Source: Holtiella tumoricola (GTDB lineage: Bacteria > Bacillota > Clostridia > Lachnospirales > Cellulosilyticaceae). Taken from it: 12,686 nt of DNA. A program made the translations under genes and the position numbers. Positions 5,175-12,576 of the stretch are shown piece by piece. Under the pieces are notes generated by a model. The model did no database searches. It was not told the DNA's origin and saw only the letters and a list, made by a program, of their open reading frames with translations. Numbering within the stretch: the stretch's first letter is position 1; each line of letters starts with the position of its first letter. Where the stretch lies: positions 1 through 12,686 of the forward strand of contig NZ_JAQIFT010000051.1 of assembly GCF_027857615.1 (NCBI RefSeq). Direction: 5' to 3'.

Positions 5175-7124
5175 ATGAAAATGCTAAAACAATGGACCGG
5201 TCTAATAATCCTTCTGGTTATATGCTTTATACAACCAGTGTTTGGAGCTGTTAGAACAGGTGAGGTAAGTTATACACTAGGGACCAATAGACAAGTGAAT
5301 GGTAACTTTGGAAAAGAGGATTGGTACTTTTATGTAGAGGAACCATGGGAAGTTACAGGAGCTAAGTTAAACTTAGTCTATTTAACAACTCAATTAATAC
5401 GAACAGATATGTCTACAATAACACTTTATTTAAATGAGGAACCTTTTTATTCATTTAATCCTAGCCAAAAGTTTGAAGCAGATCAATTAGAGGTAGGGAT
5501 ACCTCTAGCAAATATAAAAGAAGGGTTTAATAAATTAAGTATAAAAGGCTATCTAAGGTTATCTGAAGAAAGATGTACAGATTCTGTGAATCCTGCAAAC
5601 TGGCTCAATTTATTTAAAGAATCACAGCTTACACTTACTTATACAGAAGCCAATGAGCTAACAATAGGCCAATTCCCCTATCCTATTATGCGAAAGCAAT
5701 TAGAAGATACCATTCCTATTATTATTGCTAAGGATTATACAGATGAGGAGCTAGCAGCAGCATTAGAACTTATCACAACTTTAGGTGAGTATACCAGCCA
5801 AGGCGATGAATTCTTTATCAAGCCAACGGATAATTTAGATGAATATAAGAAAAGCATCATTATAGGCAATGAAAAAATGCTTAGTATCTACTATCCTGAG
5901 TTAACATTACCAAGAGAACAATCTGTTGGTATATTACTTGATAGGACATCAGATTATGATAGGCTTATCTTATGTGGGAATACGAAGGAGGCACTAGAGC
6001 GTGGTATAGATTTCTTGGGAGCAGAAGAGGTAAGAAGTCTTGTACAGTCTAATTATCTTGTTATAAACGAAGAGAATGCTTTTGAAGAAGCCCAGATAGA
6101 AAAAGGTAAAAGTCACTATACACTAGAGGAAATGGGACTGGATTCTATCTATATGACAGGTCAGCATAGAAATGAAGCAAATGTCTTTTTAAAAGTACCT
6201 AATGAGTGGATACTACAAAAAGGTGCTAAGTTGGTTTTACACACAAGATATAGTAAAAACTTAGATTTTGAACATGCGTTAGTAACCCTTTATATTAATG
6301 ATCAAGCTGTTTCTAGTAGTTTATTAGATAGAAGTAGAGCAGATGATAATACAATAGAGCTCACTATCCCACAAGATATACGAATAAAAAATAATACAAA
6401 AGTAACCATAGCTTTTGATTTAGAAATTAATAAAGCTGAATGTATAACAAGGGAAGAAGATACACCATGGGGACTTATTTTAAAAGATTCCTATTTCTAT
6501 TTGCCAGCAGGTGTAGTAAAAACCTATGCCTTTGAAATGTTTCCTTACCCCTTTGTAAAAGAGGGCGTATTACAGCCTATACAACTTGTGTTACCAAAAG
6601 ATTTAAATCAAGCAGATCTTAAAGTGCTTTCAAGGTTATTTACAAAGATTGGGGCAAATATGTCACAACGAGCAGGAAGCATTTATATTATAAGAGAAGC
6701 AGTAGACCCAGAGTATAATCAATATCAAAGTATTATTTATGAAGTGGTGCCTCAGAGTGCTGTGACAACTTTTAATACAGAAAGTATAGTATGTACGATA
6801 AAACCTAAAGAAGGTAAAGAGCAAGGAGAGTTAAAGATTAGTGTGGCATCTCATGAGAAACTGAATCGTTTGCTAAATACTAAAGTGAACCCAACCTCTT
6901 TAATGGGGCAAAAGTTAATCATTGATAGTGAGGGACAAACCTCTCTTGCAGAGGTAATAGAAGTACCCCAAATCATTTCAACTTCTAAAGAAGAAACTGT
7001 AAATAATCCTTCTGCTAATAAGCCTACAGAAGGGCGAATACAAGAAGGTATTTTGGTGATTAGTATATTTGTGCTGATGGGCGGATTAATCATTGTTTAC
7101 TTTGTCTATAGAAAAAATAAATAG
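5175..7124 (+). CDS. BcsB-like extracytoplasmic exopolysaccharide synthase subunit
   Basis: This 649-residue protein has a signal peptide (1-24, ending V-F-G-A), a large extracellular region and one C-terminal TM helix (626-645) followed by R-K-N-K. The ectodomain is an internal duplication of the BcsB kind: a jelly-roll carbohydrate-binding-like domain (about 30-160), an alpha/beta flavodoxin-like domain (175-300), a second jelly roll (315-445) and a second alpha/beta domain (455-585). Each jelly roll ends with a matching element, Cys then Trp then Ser (C134/W143 and C423/W432). In cellulose synthase, BcsB's C-terminal helix packs on BcsA and its ectodomain guides the emerging glucan. Here it is anchored in the only membrane and would project into the wall. 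An AGGAGG site overlaps the stop of the synthase gene, indicating coupled translation. It is the last gene before the operon terminator. The assignment rests on architecture and context. Confidence 0.85.
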   Translation: MKMLKQWTGLIILLVICFIQPVFGAVRTGEVSYTLGTNRQVNGNFGKEDWYFYVEEPWEVTGAKLNLVYLTTQLIRTDMSTITLYLNEEPFYSFNPSQKFEADQLEVGIPLANIKEGFNKLSIKGYLRLSEERCTDSVNPANWLNLFKESQLTLTYTEANELTIGQFPYPIMRKQLEDTIPIIIAKDYTDEELAAALELITTLGEYTSQGDEFFIKPTDNLDEYKKSIIIGNEKMLSIYYPELTLPREQSVGILLDRTSDYDRLILCGNTKEALERGIDFLGAEEVRSLVQSNYLVINEENAFEEAQIEKGKSHYTLEEMGLDSIYMTGQHRNEANVFLKVPNEWILQKGAKLVLHTRYSKNLDFEHALVTLYINDQAVSSSLLDRSRADDNTIELTIPQDIRIKNNTKVTIAFDLEINKAECITREEDTPWGLILKDSYFYLPAGVVKTYAFEMFPYPFVKEGVLQPIQLVLPKDLNQADLKVLSRLFTKIGANMSQRAGSIYIIREAVDPEYNQYQSIIYEVVPQSAVTTFNTESIVCTIKPKEGKEQGELKISVASHEKLNRLLNTKVNPTSLMGQKLIIDSEGQTSLAEVIEVPQIISTSKEETVNNPSANKPTEGRIQEGILVISIFVLMGGLIIVYFVYRKNK

Positions 7125-7140
7125 GTAGTTTTGTACAAGG

Positions 7141-7177
7141 AAGGTCTAGGTAAAATGCTTATCTAGACCTTTGTTTT
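7141..7177 (+). terminator. Rho-independent terminator of the exopolysaccharide operon
   Basis: Arms 7141-7151 and 7161-7171 pair over 11 positions, with one G-T wobble, around a 9-nt loop; the core is AAGGTCTAG with CTAGACCTT. The second arm runs into TTGTTTT. The hairpin starts 17 bp after the BcsB-like stop codon and before the next promoter. Confidence 0.87.
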
Positions 7178-7217
7178 GACTATAATAACGAATTTAGATA
7201 AAACAGACTATTTAACT

Positions 7218-7247
7218 TTGACAAATGATAATTTGGCGAACTACAAT
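7218..7247 (+). promoter_or_regulatory. Strong sigma-A-type promoter for the MoxR operon
   Basis: A perfect -35 TTGACA (7218-7223) is followed after 18 bp by TACAAT (7242-7247), 38 bp upstream of the moxR-family ATG. It lies between the previous terminator and a strong ribosome site, so the three downstream genes form a separate transcription unit. Confidence 0.82.
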
Positions 7248-7285
7248 TAAATTGAGAAGATAATAGACGTCTAAGGGGGAAGGCT

Positions 7286-8242
7286 ATGGATCATAATCAA
7301 GAGGTAGTGAAGAGAATTGTAGACAATATAGAAAAAGTTATGTTAGGTAAGAGAGAGACAATAGAAATGGCCGTACTCACCTTAATATGTAAGGGTCATA
7401 TACTTTTAGAAGATGTTCCAGGAGTGGGGAAAACGACTCTTGTTGCAGCACTAGCAAAATCTATAGATGGAACATTTAATCGAATACAATTTACACCAGA
7501 TGTATTACCGTCTGACCTACTTGGATTTTCAATGTTTAATCCAAAAACAGGGGAGTTTGAATACCGTAAAGGTGCACTTTTAGGACAATTTATATTAGCA
7601 GATGAGATTAATAGAACACCACCAAAAACCCAATCTAGTTTGTTGGAGGCAATGGAAGAGGGACAAATAACCGTTGATGGTAAAACCTATGTAATGCCAA
7701 CACCATTTATGGTTATGGCAACACAAAATCCAGTAGAGCACTTAGGAACATTTCCTTTACCAGAAGCACAGTTAGACCGCTTTTTCATGAAGTTAAGTGT
7801 TGGTTATCCAGGTTATGAAAGTGAAGTGGCTATGCTGAGTAAATATAAAGAAGAGAATCCATTACATACACTTGAGCCTGTTGCGACAGGGGAAGAGATT
7901 ATAGCGGTACAAGAAGCAGTTCAAAAGGTTTATGTACATGAAACTATTAATCGGTTGATTGTAGAGATTGTAAGTGCAACAAGATCACAAGAAGAAGTTT
8001 TATTAGGGGCAAGTCCAAGAGGGTCTTTAAACTTGTTAAGAGCAGCTCAAGGGTGGGCATTTTATGAGGGAAGAGACTATGTGATTCCAGATGATGTTGT
8101 GATGATGGCACCCTTTATACTCAAACATCGTATTCATCTTAGGCATGAAGCAAAACTTAAACAAATTACGACTGAATATATTATAGGACGTATTTTGAAA
8201 GGCATTAGAATGCCTAGGGTGAAAGCTTATGATCAAAAATAG
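7286..8242 (+). CDS. MoxR-family AAA+ ATPase
   Basis: At 318 residues this is a typical MoxR protein. Visible motifs are Walker A (G-V-G-K-T-T, 46-51), Walker B (D106, E107 within L-A-D-E-I-N-R), sensor 1 (Asn148 in A-T-Q-N-P), the arginine finger region (A-Q-L-D-R-F, Arg165) and the C-terminal lid with A-S-P-R-G-S. The ATPase core is intact, with no missing residue seen. MoxR proteins act as ATP-driven chaperones that mature or remodel partner complexes. They are usually encoded beside DUF58 and transglutaminase or von Willebrand proteins, as here. The start follows AAGGGGGA at 7273-7280 with good spacing, and no earlier start is supported. Its last 14 bp overlap the DUF58 gene. The partner and substrate are unknown. 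Confidence 0.95.
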   Translation: MDHNQEVVKRIVDNIEKVMLGKRETIEMAVLTLICKGHILLEDVPGVGKTTLVAALAKSIDGTFNRIQFTPDVLPSDLLGFSMFNPKTGEFEYRKGALLGQFILADEINRTPPKTQSSLLEAMEEGQITVDGKTYVMPTPFMVMATQNPVEHLGTFPLPEAQLDRFFMKLSVGYPGYESEVAMLSKYKEENPLHTLEPVATGEEIIAVQEAVQKVYVHETINRLIVEIVSATRSQEEVLLGASPRGSLNLLRAAQGWAFYEGRDYVIPDDVVMMAPFILKHRIHLRHEAKLKQITTEYIIGRILKGIRMPRVKAYDQK

Positions 8243-9431
8243 AATACTTTATAGCATATTACTCTTATTAACCTTAGTTTTTTGTTATTTTAAAGGAGGG
8301 ATAGGAAGTTCGTTATTGGCTTATCCCCTTATTTTTTTAACCATTATATGTTTGATTCATGTTTTATATATTTACTCTAAATTTACCTATACACAAGAAA
8401 TAGATAAGAAATTTATGACTAAAGGTGAACGTATTCAATTTAACTTTAGTACTTCAAATGAAACGTCTTTATTTTATCCTAATTTAGAAGTTGAGTTTTA
8501 TGGAATAGATAGCATTTTAATTAAATACTTTGAGACCAAGAGAATGTGCGTACCAGCAAAAAGTAAAAAGACCTTTCGATATGAAATTGAATGTAAATAT
8601 AGAGGTTGCTATGAAATAGGTGTTCATAAAGTCTACATTACGGATTTTTTAGGCATTTTTCGTATGCCTTATAAAGTCATGGAGCCTAAAGAGGTAACAG
8701 TATATCCTAAAATCGTAGTGCTAGAGAAGTTACCTATTTATCCCAATGCAGAAGAAGAATCAGAAATGATTATCAATGGTATTAAAAGTGGTGGTGGGCT
8801 TATTTCAGATGTACGTGAGTATGCCTATGGAGATAGTATGCATAAAGTGCATTGGAAGCTTAGTGCAAAGGAGCAAAAGCTTATGGTGAAAAGCGAAGAT
8901 GCGACGGCTATAGCTAAAGTTTATGTGGTATTAGATTTAGTGCCACAAGGTTATTTAGAAATAGAGGCGCAAACCATTTTAGAAGATAAGTTGGTAGAAT
9001 GTGCAGTAGCTGTTTTATACTATTGCCTAAATCAGGAAATTCCTACAACTTTTTGCTATTTCCAAAAGGAACTTCGTATTCATAAAGGTAAAGATTTAGC
9101 CTATTTCTATGAACTTTACGAGTTACTCTTCAAAATGAAGTTTCAAAGTCAGGTTCCAATAGATAAGGTATTTGAGATGATACCAGAGCTTGAAGTATGT
9201 CGTAGTTATTGGATAGGTATAACCAGTGACCTTAATTATGAGCTTTATGATCAAGTTAATAGGTGTATAAGTGAAGATAAACAAGTCATTTTGATTTACG
9301 TGAATCCAGAACAAGTTGGTGGCATTGTAAATGATGAAAAGAATGTGATTAGTGAAGCACTTATTCGTTTAGGTGCAATCTATTATGAAATAAATATAGA
9401 CGATGAACTTAATCAAGTTCTAAATAGCTAG
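8229..9431 (+). CDS. DUF58 domain membrane protein
   Basis: This 400-residue protein has two closely spaced N-terminal TM helices (about 5-23 and 30-50), an Ig-like/beta region containing C-K-Y-R-G-C-Y-E-I-G (122-131) and D-F-L-G-I-F (139-144), and the DUF58 signature Y-A-Y-G-D-S-M-H-K-V-H-W-K-L-S-A-K at 198-214. The C-terminal part (about 225-400) has von Willebrand-like alternating strands and helices. DUF58 proteins are regular partners of MoxR ATPases and transglutaminase-like membrane proteins, and their biochemical role is unclear. The start ATG lies inside the moxR-family gene (14-bp overlap) behind AGGGTG, consistent with coupled translation. The stop codon overlaps the AGGAGG site of the next gene. 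Confidence 0.92.
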   Translation: MIKNRILYSILLLLTLVFCYFKGGIGSSLLAYPLIFLTIICLIHVLYIYSKFTYTQEIDKKFMTKGERIQFNFSTSNETSLFYPNLEVEFYGIDSILIKYFETKRMCVPAKSKKTFRYEIECKYRGCYEIGVHKVYITDFLGIFRMPYKVMEPKEVTVYPKIVVLEKLPIYPNAEEESEMIINGIKSGGGLISDVREYAYGDSMHKVHWKLSAKEQKLMVKSEDATAIAKVYVVLDLVPQGYLEIEAQTILEDKLVECAVAVLYYCLNQEIPTTFCYFQKELRIHKGKDLAYFYELYELLFKMKFQSQVPIDKVFEMIPELEVCRSYWIGITSDLNYELYDQVNRCISEDKQVILIYVNPEQVGGIVNDEKNVISEALIRLGAIYYEINIDDELNQVLNS

Positions 9432-9442
9432 GAGGGGAAGGG

Positions 9443-11581
9443 ATGAAACGGAACTTCTTTAGTGAATGGGTTAAAATATGTCTTGGAGTAGGAATGAGCA
9501 TAAGCTTAATCTATGGTGCACTTTATTTAATAGGTATTCCCGGGAAATATATGTTAGTGGCTATAGCGACGATAATAGGTTATATCATATGGTGTTTAGT
9601 TTTGAAGAATTTCTATACCTTTATAGCAGGAGTCGGGAGTATAGGGCTTATTGGTGCTGCAACAATCCTTTTAAAAAATCATGAAAAGTGGACAAGTAGT
9701 ATAGAACAATTGGGGCAATATATAAAAGCAAATGGATTGGAGCTTGGTATAACCTTAGGTATTACACTCGTTGTATATATTTTAACCCAAAAATACTTTA
9801 ATAAAGTACTTCTTATGATGGTAGGAGTATGTCTTTATAGTTTTATTATTTTCTGGGAAAAGGACTTTAATGGAGTAGGGCTAATGCTTTTTGTGATAAT
9901 CGCCTTACTATATTTTTTCTACGATTATTATTTGAAGCTTTTAGATGAAGCAGAAGAAAGTAGAAAGATGAAAATGAGTTATTCCAAAATCACCAGCTTA
10001 ATTTGTGGTTTAACATTTGTACTCACTGTATTTAGTGCTTCTACAGCACCCATTAAATTTACTGTATTACATAGGCTGTTAGATAAGAAGGAGTCAGGAG
10101 AACATAAAGATGCCTATACAAAATATTATCCTTACAAAGGTAAGTTAGGTGGGGATATTGTCTTAGGCAATGAAGAAGTACTAGAGGTAACAACGACAAA
10201 AAGTACTTATTTTAAAGCGGATACAAAAAGTATTTATAGAGGGAACTACTGGACTAATGAAGAAGAGAACCCTGTTGTAAAAAGTATTGGTGAGTATCAG
10301 TTTTTAGATACCCTTGAAATGATACAAGGTATGCGCTTATTATCCAATGCATCAGAAGATAGACTATATAGAGATCAACTGTACCGAATTAAGTTTAAAG
10401 ATATATTGACTCAGTCTTTGTTTATCCCAACTAAAAGTAGTAATTTAGCTGTGTCTCAAGAAGTAAAAGAGTTTTACCAAATACATGAAGATAACTTATA
10501 TATGGGGTCAGCCTTTGGAAAGGGATTTACTTATAGTGTTCATGGCTATACCCCACAATATAATACAGAAGAGTTTAAAGAGGCTATCAGGAAAAGTAAA
10601 AAAGGTCTGTACGCTGAATATAGGAAAATAGGTGATACAAGTGTTCTAACAAGAGAAGAGTTAGGGAAGTGGATGATAAGGGCTGAGGAGATACAAGAGG
10701 CCTATACACAGTTACCCAATACTTTGCCTGAGCGAGTAAGAGAATTGGCTTATGAAATTACAAAAGACTATGAAAATGCTTATGATAAAGTACGTGCTAT
10801 AGAAAGCTATTTGGCCTCTCAATATACTTATACTTTGACACCAGGAGAAAATAATGTACGTAAAGATTTTGTAGATACCTTCCTATTTGAAAAAAAAGAA
10901 GGTTATTGTACCTATTTTGCAACAGCAATGGCGGTTTTAGCTAGATGCATAGACTTACCTAGTCGCTATGTTGAAGGTTATGTAACACCAGCAGTTTATC
11001 AACAAGGAACCAGTACTTATATGATTACCAATAAGCAAGCACACGCATGGGTAGAAGTGTATTTTGAAGGATTTGGATGGATGCTCTTTGAACCAACTCC
11101 AGCTTATCAAGGGGTATTAAGACAAAGATATGTAGGGACGACAGATCCCTATTATCCAGAAATGGAGCCTATTGAGCTAGAGGATAGTAACATAAACAAC
11201 TCACAGCCACAATCACCTGTGATCAAGTCTTATAGCAAGCTAAAGGGTATAATGGGTATGCTAGTAAGTACTATACTTGTTATTTTGGGGAGTATTATTT
11301 TTGTAAGAAGGATGAAGAAGGATAAGCTATTACCAAGGGAATATATTTTAGAGGAGTATTCTGATGGATTAACAAGGCTAGCAATGAAAGGACTTAAAGT
11401 AGAAGAAGGAGAAACTGAGCTTATTTTTGCTAAAAGAGTAGATGAAAGACTTGGCACAAATGTATTTGAAGAAATGACAAAACTTTATTTACGCGCAAAA
11501 TATAGCAATCAAGACATGACACAGGAGCAAAAAGAAAAGATGCGTGGGCTTCACACATCTTTAAGGAAAATACTTAAATAA
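9443..11581 (+). CDS. TgpA-like membrane protein with transglutaminase domain
   Basis: This 712-residue protein has six or seven N-terminal TM helices (about 13-202). A large extracytoplasmic region follows, with a transglutaminase-like core at about 425-560, then one TM helix (602-622) and a short cytoplasmic tail (630-712) resembling DUF4129. The papain-like triad appears as Cys489 (G-Y-C-T-Y-F-A), His534 (A-H-A-W-V-E-V) and Glu550 (F-E-P-T-P). The family's third residue is most often Asp, but I recall Glu in many Bacillota homologues. The architecture matches TgpA-type proteins encoded beside moxR and DUF58 genes. Members are thought to crosslink or cleave peptide bonds at the envelope; the substrate here is unknown. 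AGGAGGGG (9430-9437) overlaps the DUF58 stop. The 3' end overlaps the convergent dehydrogenase gene by 8 bp and contains that gene's terminator. Confidence 0.9.
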   Translation: MKRNFFSEWVKICLGVGMSISLIYGALYLIGIPGKYMLVAIATIIGYIIWCLVLKNFYTFIAGVGSIGLIGAATILLKNHEKWTSSIEQLGQYIKANGLELGITLGITLVVYILTQKYFNKVLLMMVGVCLYSFIIFWEKDFNGVGLMLFVIIALLYFFYDYYLKLLDEAEESRKMKMSYSKITSLICGLTFVLTVFSASTAPIKFTVLHRLLDKKESGEHKDAYTKYYPYKGKLGGDIVLGNEEVLEVTTTKSTYFKADTKSIYRGNYWTNEEENPVVKSIGEYQFLDTLEMIQGMRLLSNASEDRLYRDQLYRIKFKDILTQSLFIPTKSSNLAVSQEVKEFYQIHEDNLYMGSAFGKGFTYSVHGYTPQYNTEEFKEAIRKSKKGLYAEYRKIGDTSVLTREELGKWMIRAEEIQEAYTQLPNTLPERVRELAYEITKDYENAYDKVRAIESYLASQYTYTLTPGENNVRKDFVDTFLFEKKEGYCTYFATAMAVLARCIDLPSRYVEGYVTPAVYQQGTSTYMITNKQAHAWVEVYFEGFGWMLFEPTPAYQGVLRQRYVGTTDPYYPEMEPIELEDSNINNSQPQSPVIKSYSKLKGIMGMLVSTILVILGSIIFVRRMKKDKLLPREYILEEYSDGLTRLAMKGLKVEEGETELIFAKRVDERLGTNVFEEMTKLYLRAKYSNQDMTQEQKEKMRGLHTSLRKILK
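11529..11562 (-). terminator. Terminator of the dehydrogenase, inside the transglutaminase coding end
   Basis: On the minus strand, beginning 11 bp past the dehydrogenase stop (TAA at 11574-11576), the arms AAAGATGTGTG and CACGCATCTTT pair over 11 positions, with one U-G wobble, around a 5-nt loop. A T-rich tract continues through TCTTTTT. Read on the plus strand the wobble becomes a C-A mismatch and no T tract follows, so the element should act in the minus direction only. Confidence 0.82.
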
Positions 11582-12515
11582 CATTTGTAGGGGTATTAGA
11601 TAAGAAGTTTTTAACATTATCTAGCATAATAACAGCACGTTTTTCAAGTGCTTCAATAGTGGCAAAAGCAATATGTGGTGTCACAATAACATTTGGAGCA
11701 CTAAAGAGTGGATGGTCAGAAGGTACAGGAGGTTCTACTTCAAAGACATCTATACCAGCACCGGCAATTTGATGATTGCAAAGTGCATCAGCAAGGGCTT
11801 TAGTGTCTACAACAGGACCACGTGCTGTATTAATGAGAAGAGCATGTGGTTGCATAAGTGCTAATTTGTCTGCATTAATAAGATGTGTTGTAGATGGTGT
11901 AAGTGGGACATGTAAAGAGACAATATCACAAGTTTTAAGAAGTGTATCTAAATCAGTATAATGAATGCCTTCTTCATTTTTAACAGTACGGCTATAGGCA
12001 TAGACTTCACATCCAAAAGCAGCAGCCACTTTAGCTACACGCATACCAATTGCCCCCGTACCGATAATGCCAAATTTCTTTCCTTCTAATTCAAATCCAA
12101 CTAAACCTTGTTTTGTACCTTCTTGGCGTACTACTTCATTGCAAGGAATAAGATTACGATAGAGTCCAACCACCATGCCAAATACTAAGTCTGTAACGGC
12201 AGCATTAGAGTAGCCAGAACAATTACAAACAGTGATATCACGTTCACGGCAAGCATCAAGTGCAATGTGATCTACACCAGTGAAGGCAACCGCAAGCATC
12301 TTAAGGTTGGTACACCCTGCAATGACTTCACGAGATAAAGGCAAGTTAGATACAGCGATGATATCAGCATCTTGACCGCGTTTAATAAGTTCATCCGTAT
12401 CAGTTGTACGTGTATCATAGTAAATAACTTCTATGTCTTGTCCTAAAGTATCATGTGTTAAAGAAAGTAACTTTTGTTCATCTACCCCTAATGGTTCTAT
12501 AATAACTAATTTCAT
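11574..12515 (-). CDS. D-isomer-specific 2-hydroxyacid dehydrogenase
   Basis: The frame extends to GTG 12524, but ATG 12515 is the right start, because AGAGGGG (12524-12530) is ideally spaced for it and would overlap the GTG. This gives 313 residues, normal for the family. It interconverts a D-2-hydroxyacid and a 2-oxoacid using NAD(P)H in the cytoplasm. The Rossmann motif G-T-G-A-I-G is at 152-157. The catalytic residues are Arg232 (N-T-A-R-G-P), Glu261 (F-E-V-E-P-P) and His281 (T-P-H-I-A). After the second Rossmann strand the usual Asp is replaced by Ser-Arg (175-176), which may shift preference toward NADP. The substrate (lactate, glycerate, 2-hydroxyisocaproate or other) cannot be read from sequence. 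It is monocistronic, with its own promoter and terminator, and convergent with the transglutaminase gene. Confidence 0.93.
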   Translation of the reverse strand: MKLVIIEPLGVDEQKLLSLTHDTLGQDIEVIYYDTRTTDTDELIKRGQDADIIAVSNLPLSREVIAGCTNLKMLAVAFTGVDHIALDACRERDITVCNCSGYSNAAVTDLVFGMVVGLYRNLIPCNEVVRQEGTKQGLVGFELEGKKFGIIGTGAIGMRVAKVAAAFGCEVYAYSRTVKNEEGIHYTDLDTLLKTCDIVSLHVPLTPSTTHLINADKLALMQPHALLINTARGPVVDTKALADALCNHQIAGAGIDVFEVEPPVPSDHPLFSAPNVIVTPHIAFATIEALEKRAVIMLDNVKNFLSNTPTNVI

Positions 12516-12523
12516 TTCTAACA

Positions 12524-12530
12524 CCCCTCT
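12524..12530 (-). promoter_or_regulatory. Ribosome binding site fixing the dehydrogenase start
   Basis: On the minus strand AGAGGGG ends 8 nt before ATG 12515. Its last base is the first base of the alternative GTG codon at 12524, so that codon cannot use it. Confidence 0.85.
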
Positions 12531-12547
12531 ATAGTTTTGTTAATTCT

Positions 12548-12576
12548 ATCTTAGAAAGGATTAGGGAGAAAGTCAA
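12548..12576 (-). promoter_or_regulatory. Sigma-A-type promoter for the dehydrogenase
   Basis: On the minus strand TTGACT (12571-12576) is followed after 17 bp by TAAGAT (12548-12553). The predicted transcript start lies about 25 nt before the ATG at 12515, leaving a short leader with the AGAGGGG site. Confidence 0.7.

Noticed and set aside
7264..7273. 10-bp palindrome TAGACGTCTA between the -10 element and the ribosome site of the MoxR operon
   Set aside because: It is short, with no second copy near the promoter. It could be an operator half but is within chance expectation, so it is not called.
9478..9684. A 68-codon plus-strand frame within the start of the transglutaminase gene
   Set aside because: It is an out-of-frame overlap with a clear multi-TM N-terminus and has no ribosome site or domain signal.
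11673..11961. Two plus-strand open frames antisense to the dehydrogenase
   Set aside because: The dehydrogenase has complete family motifs on the other strand. These frames show no recognisable domain or ribosome site.
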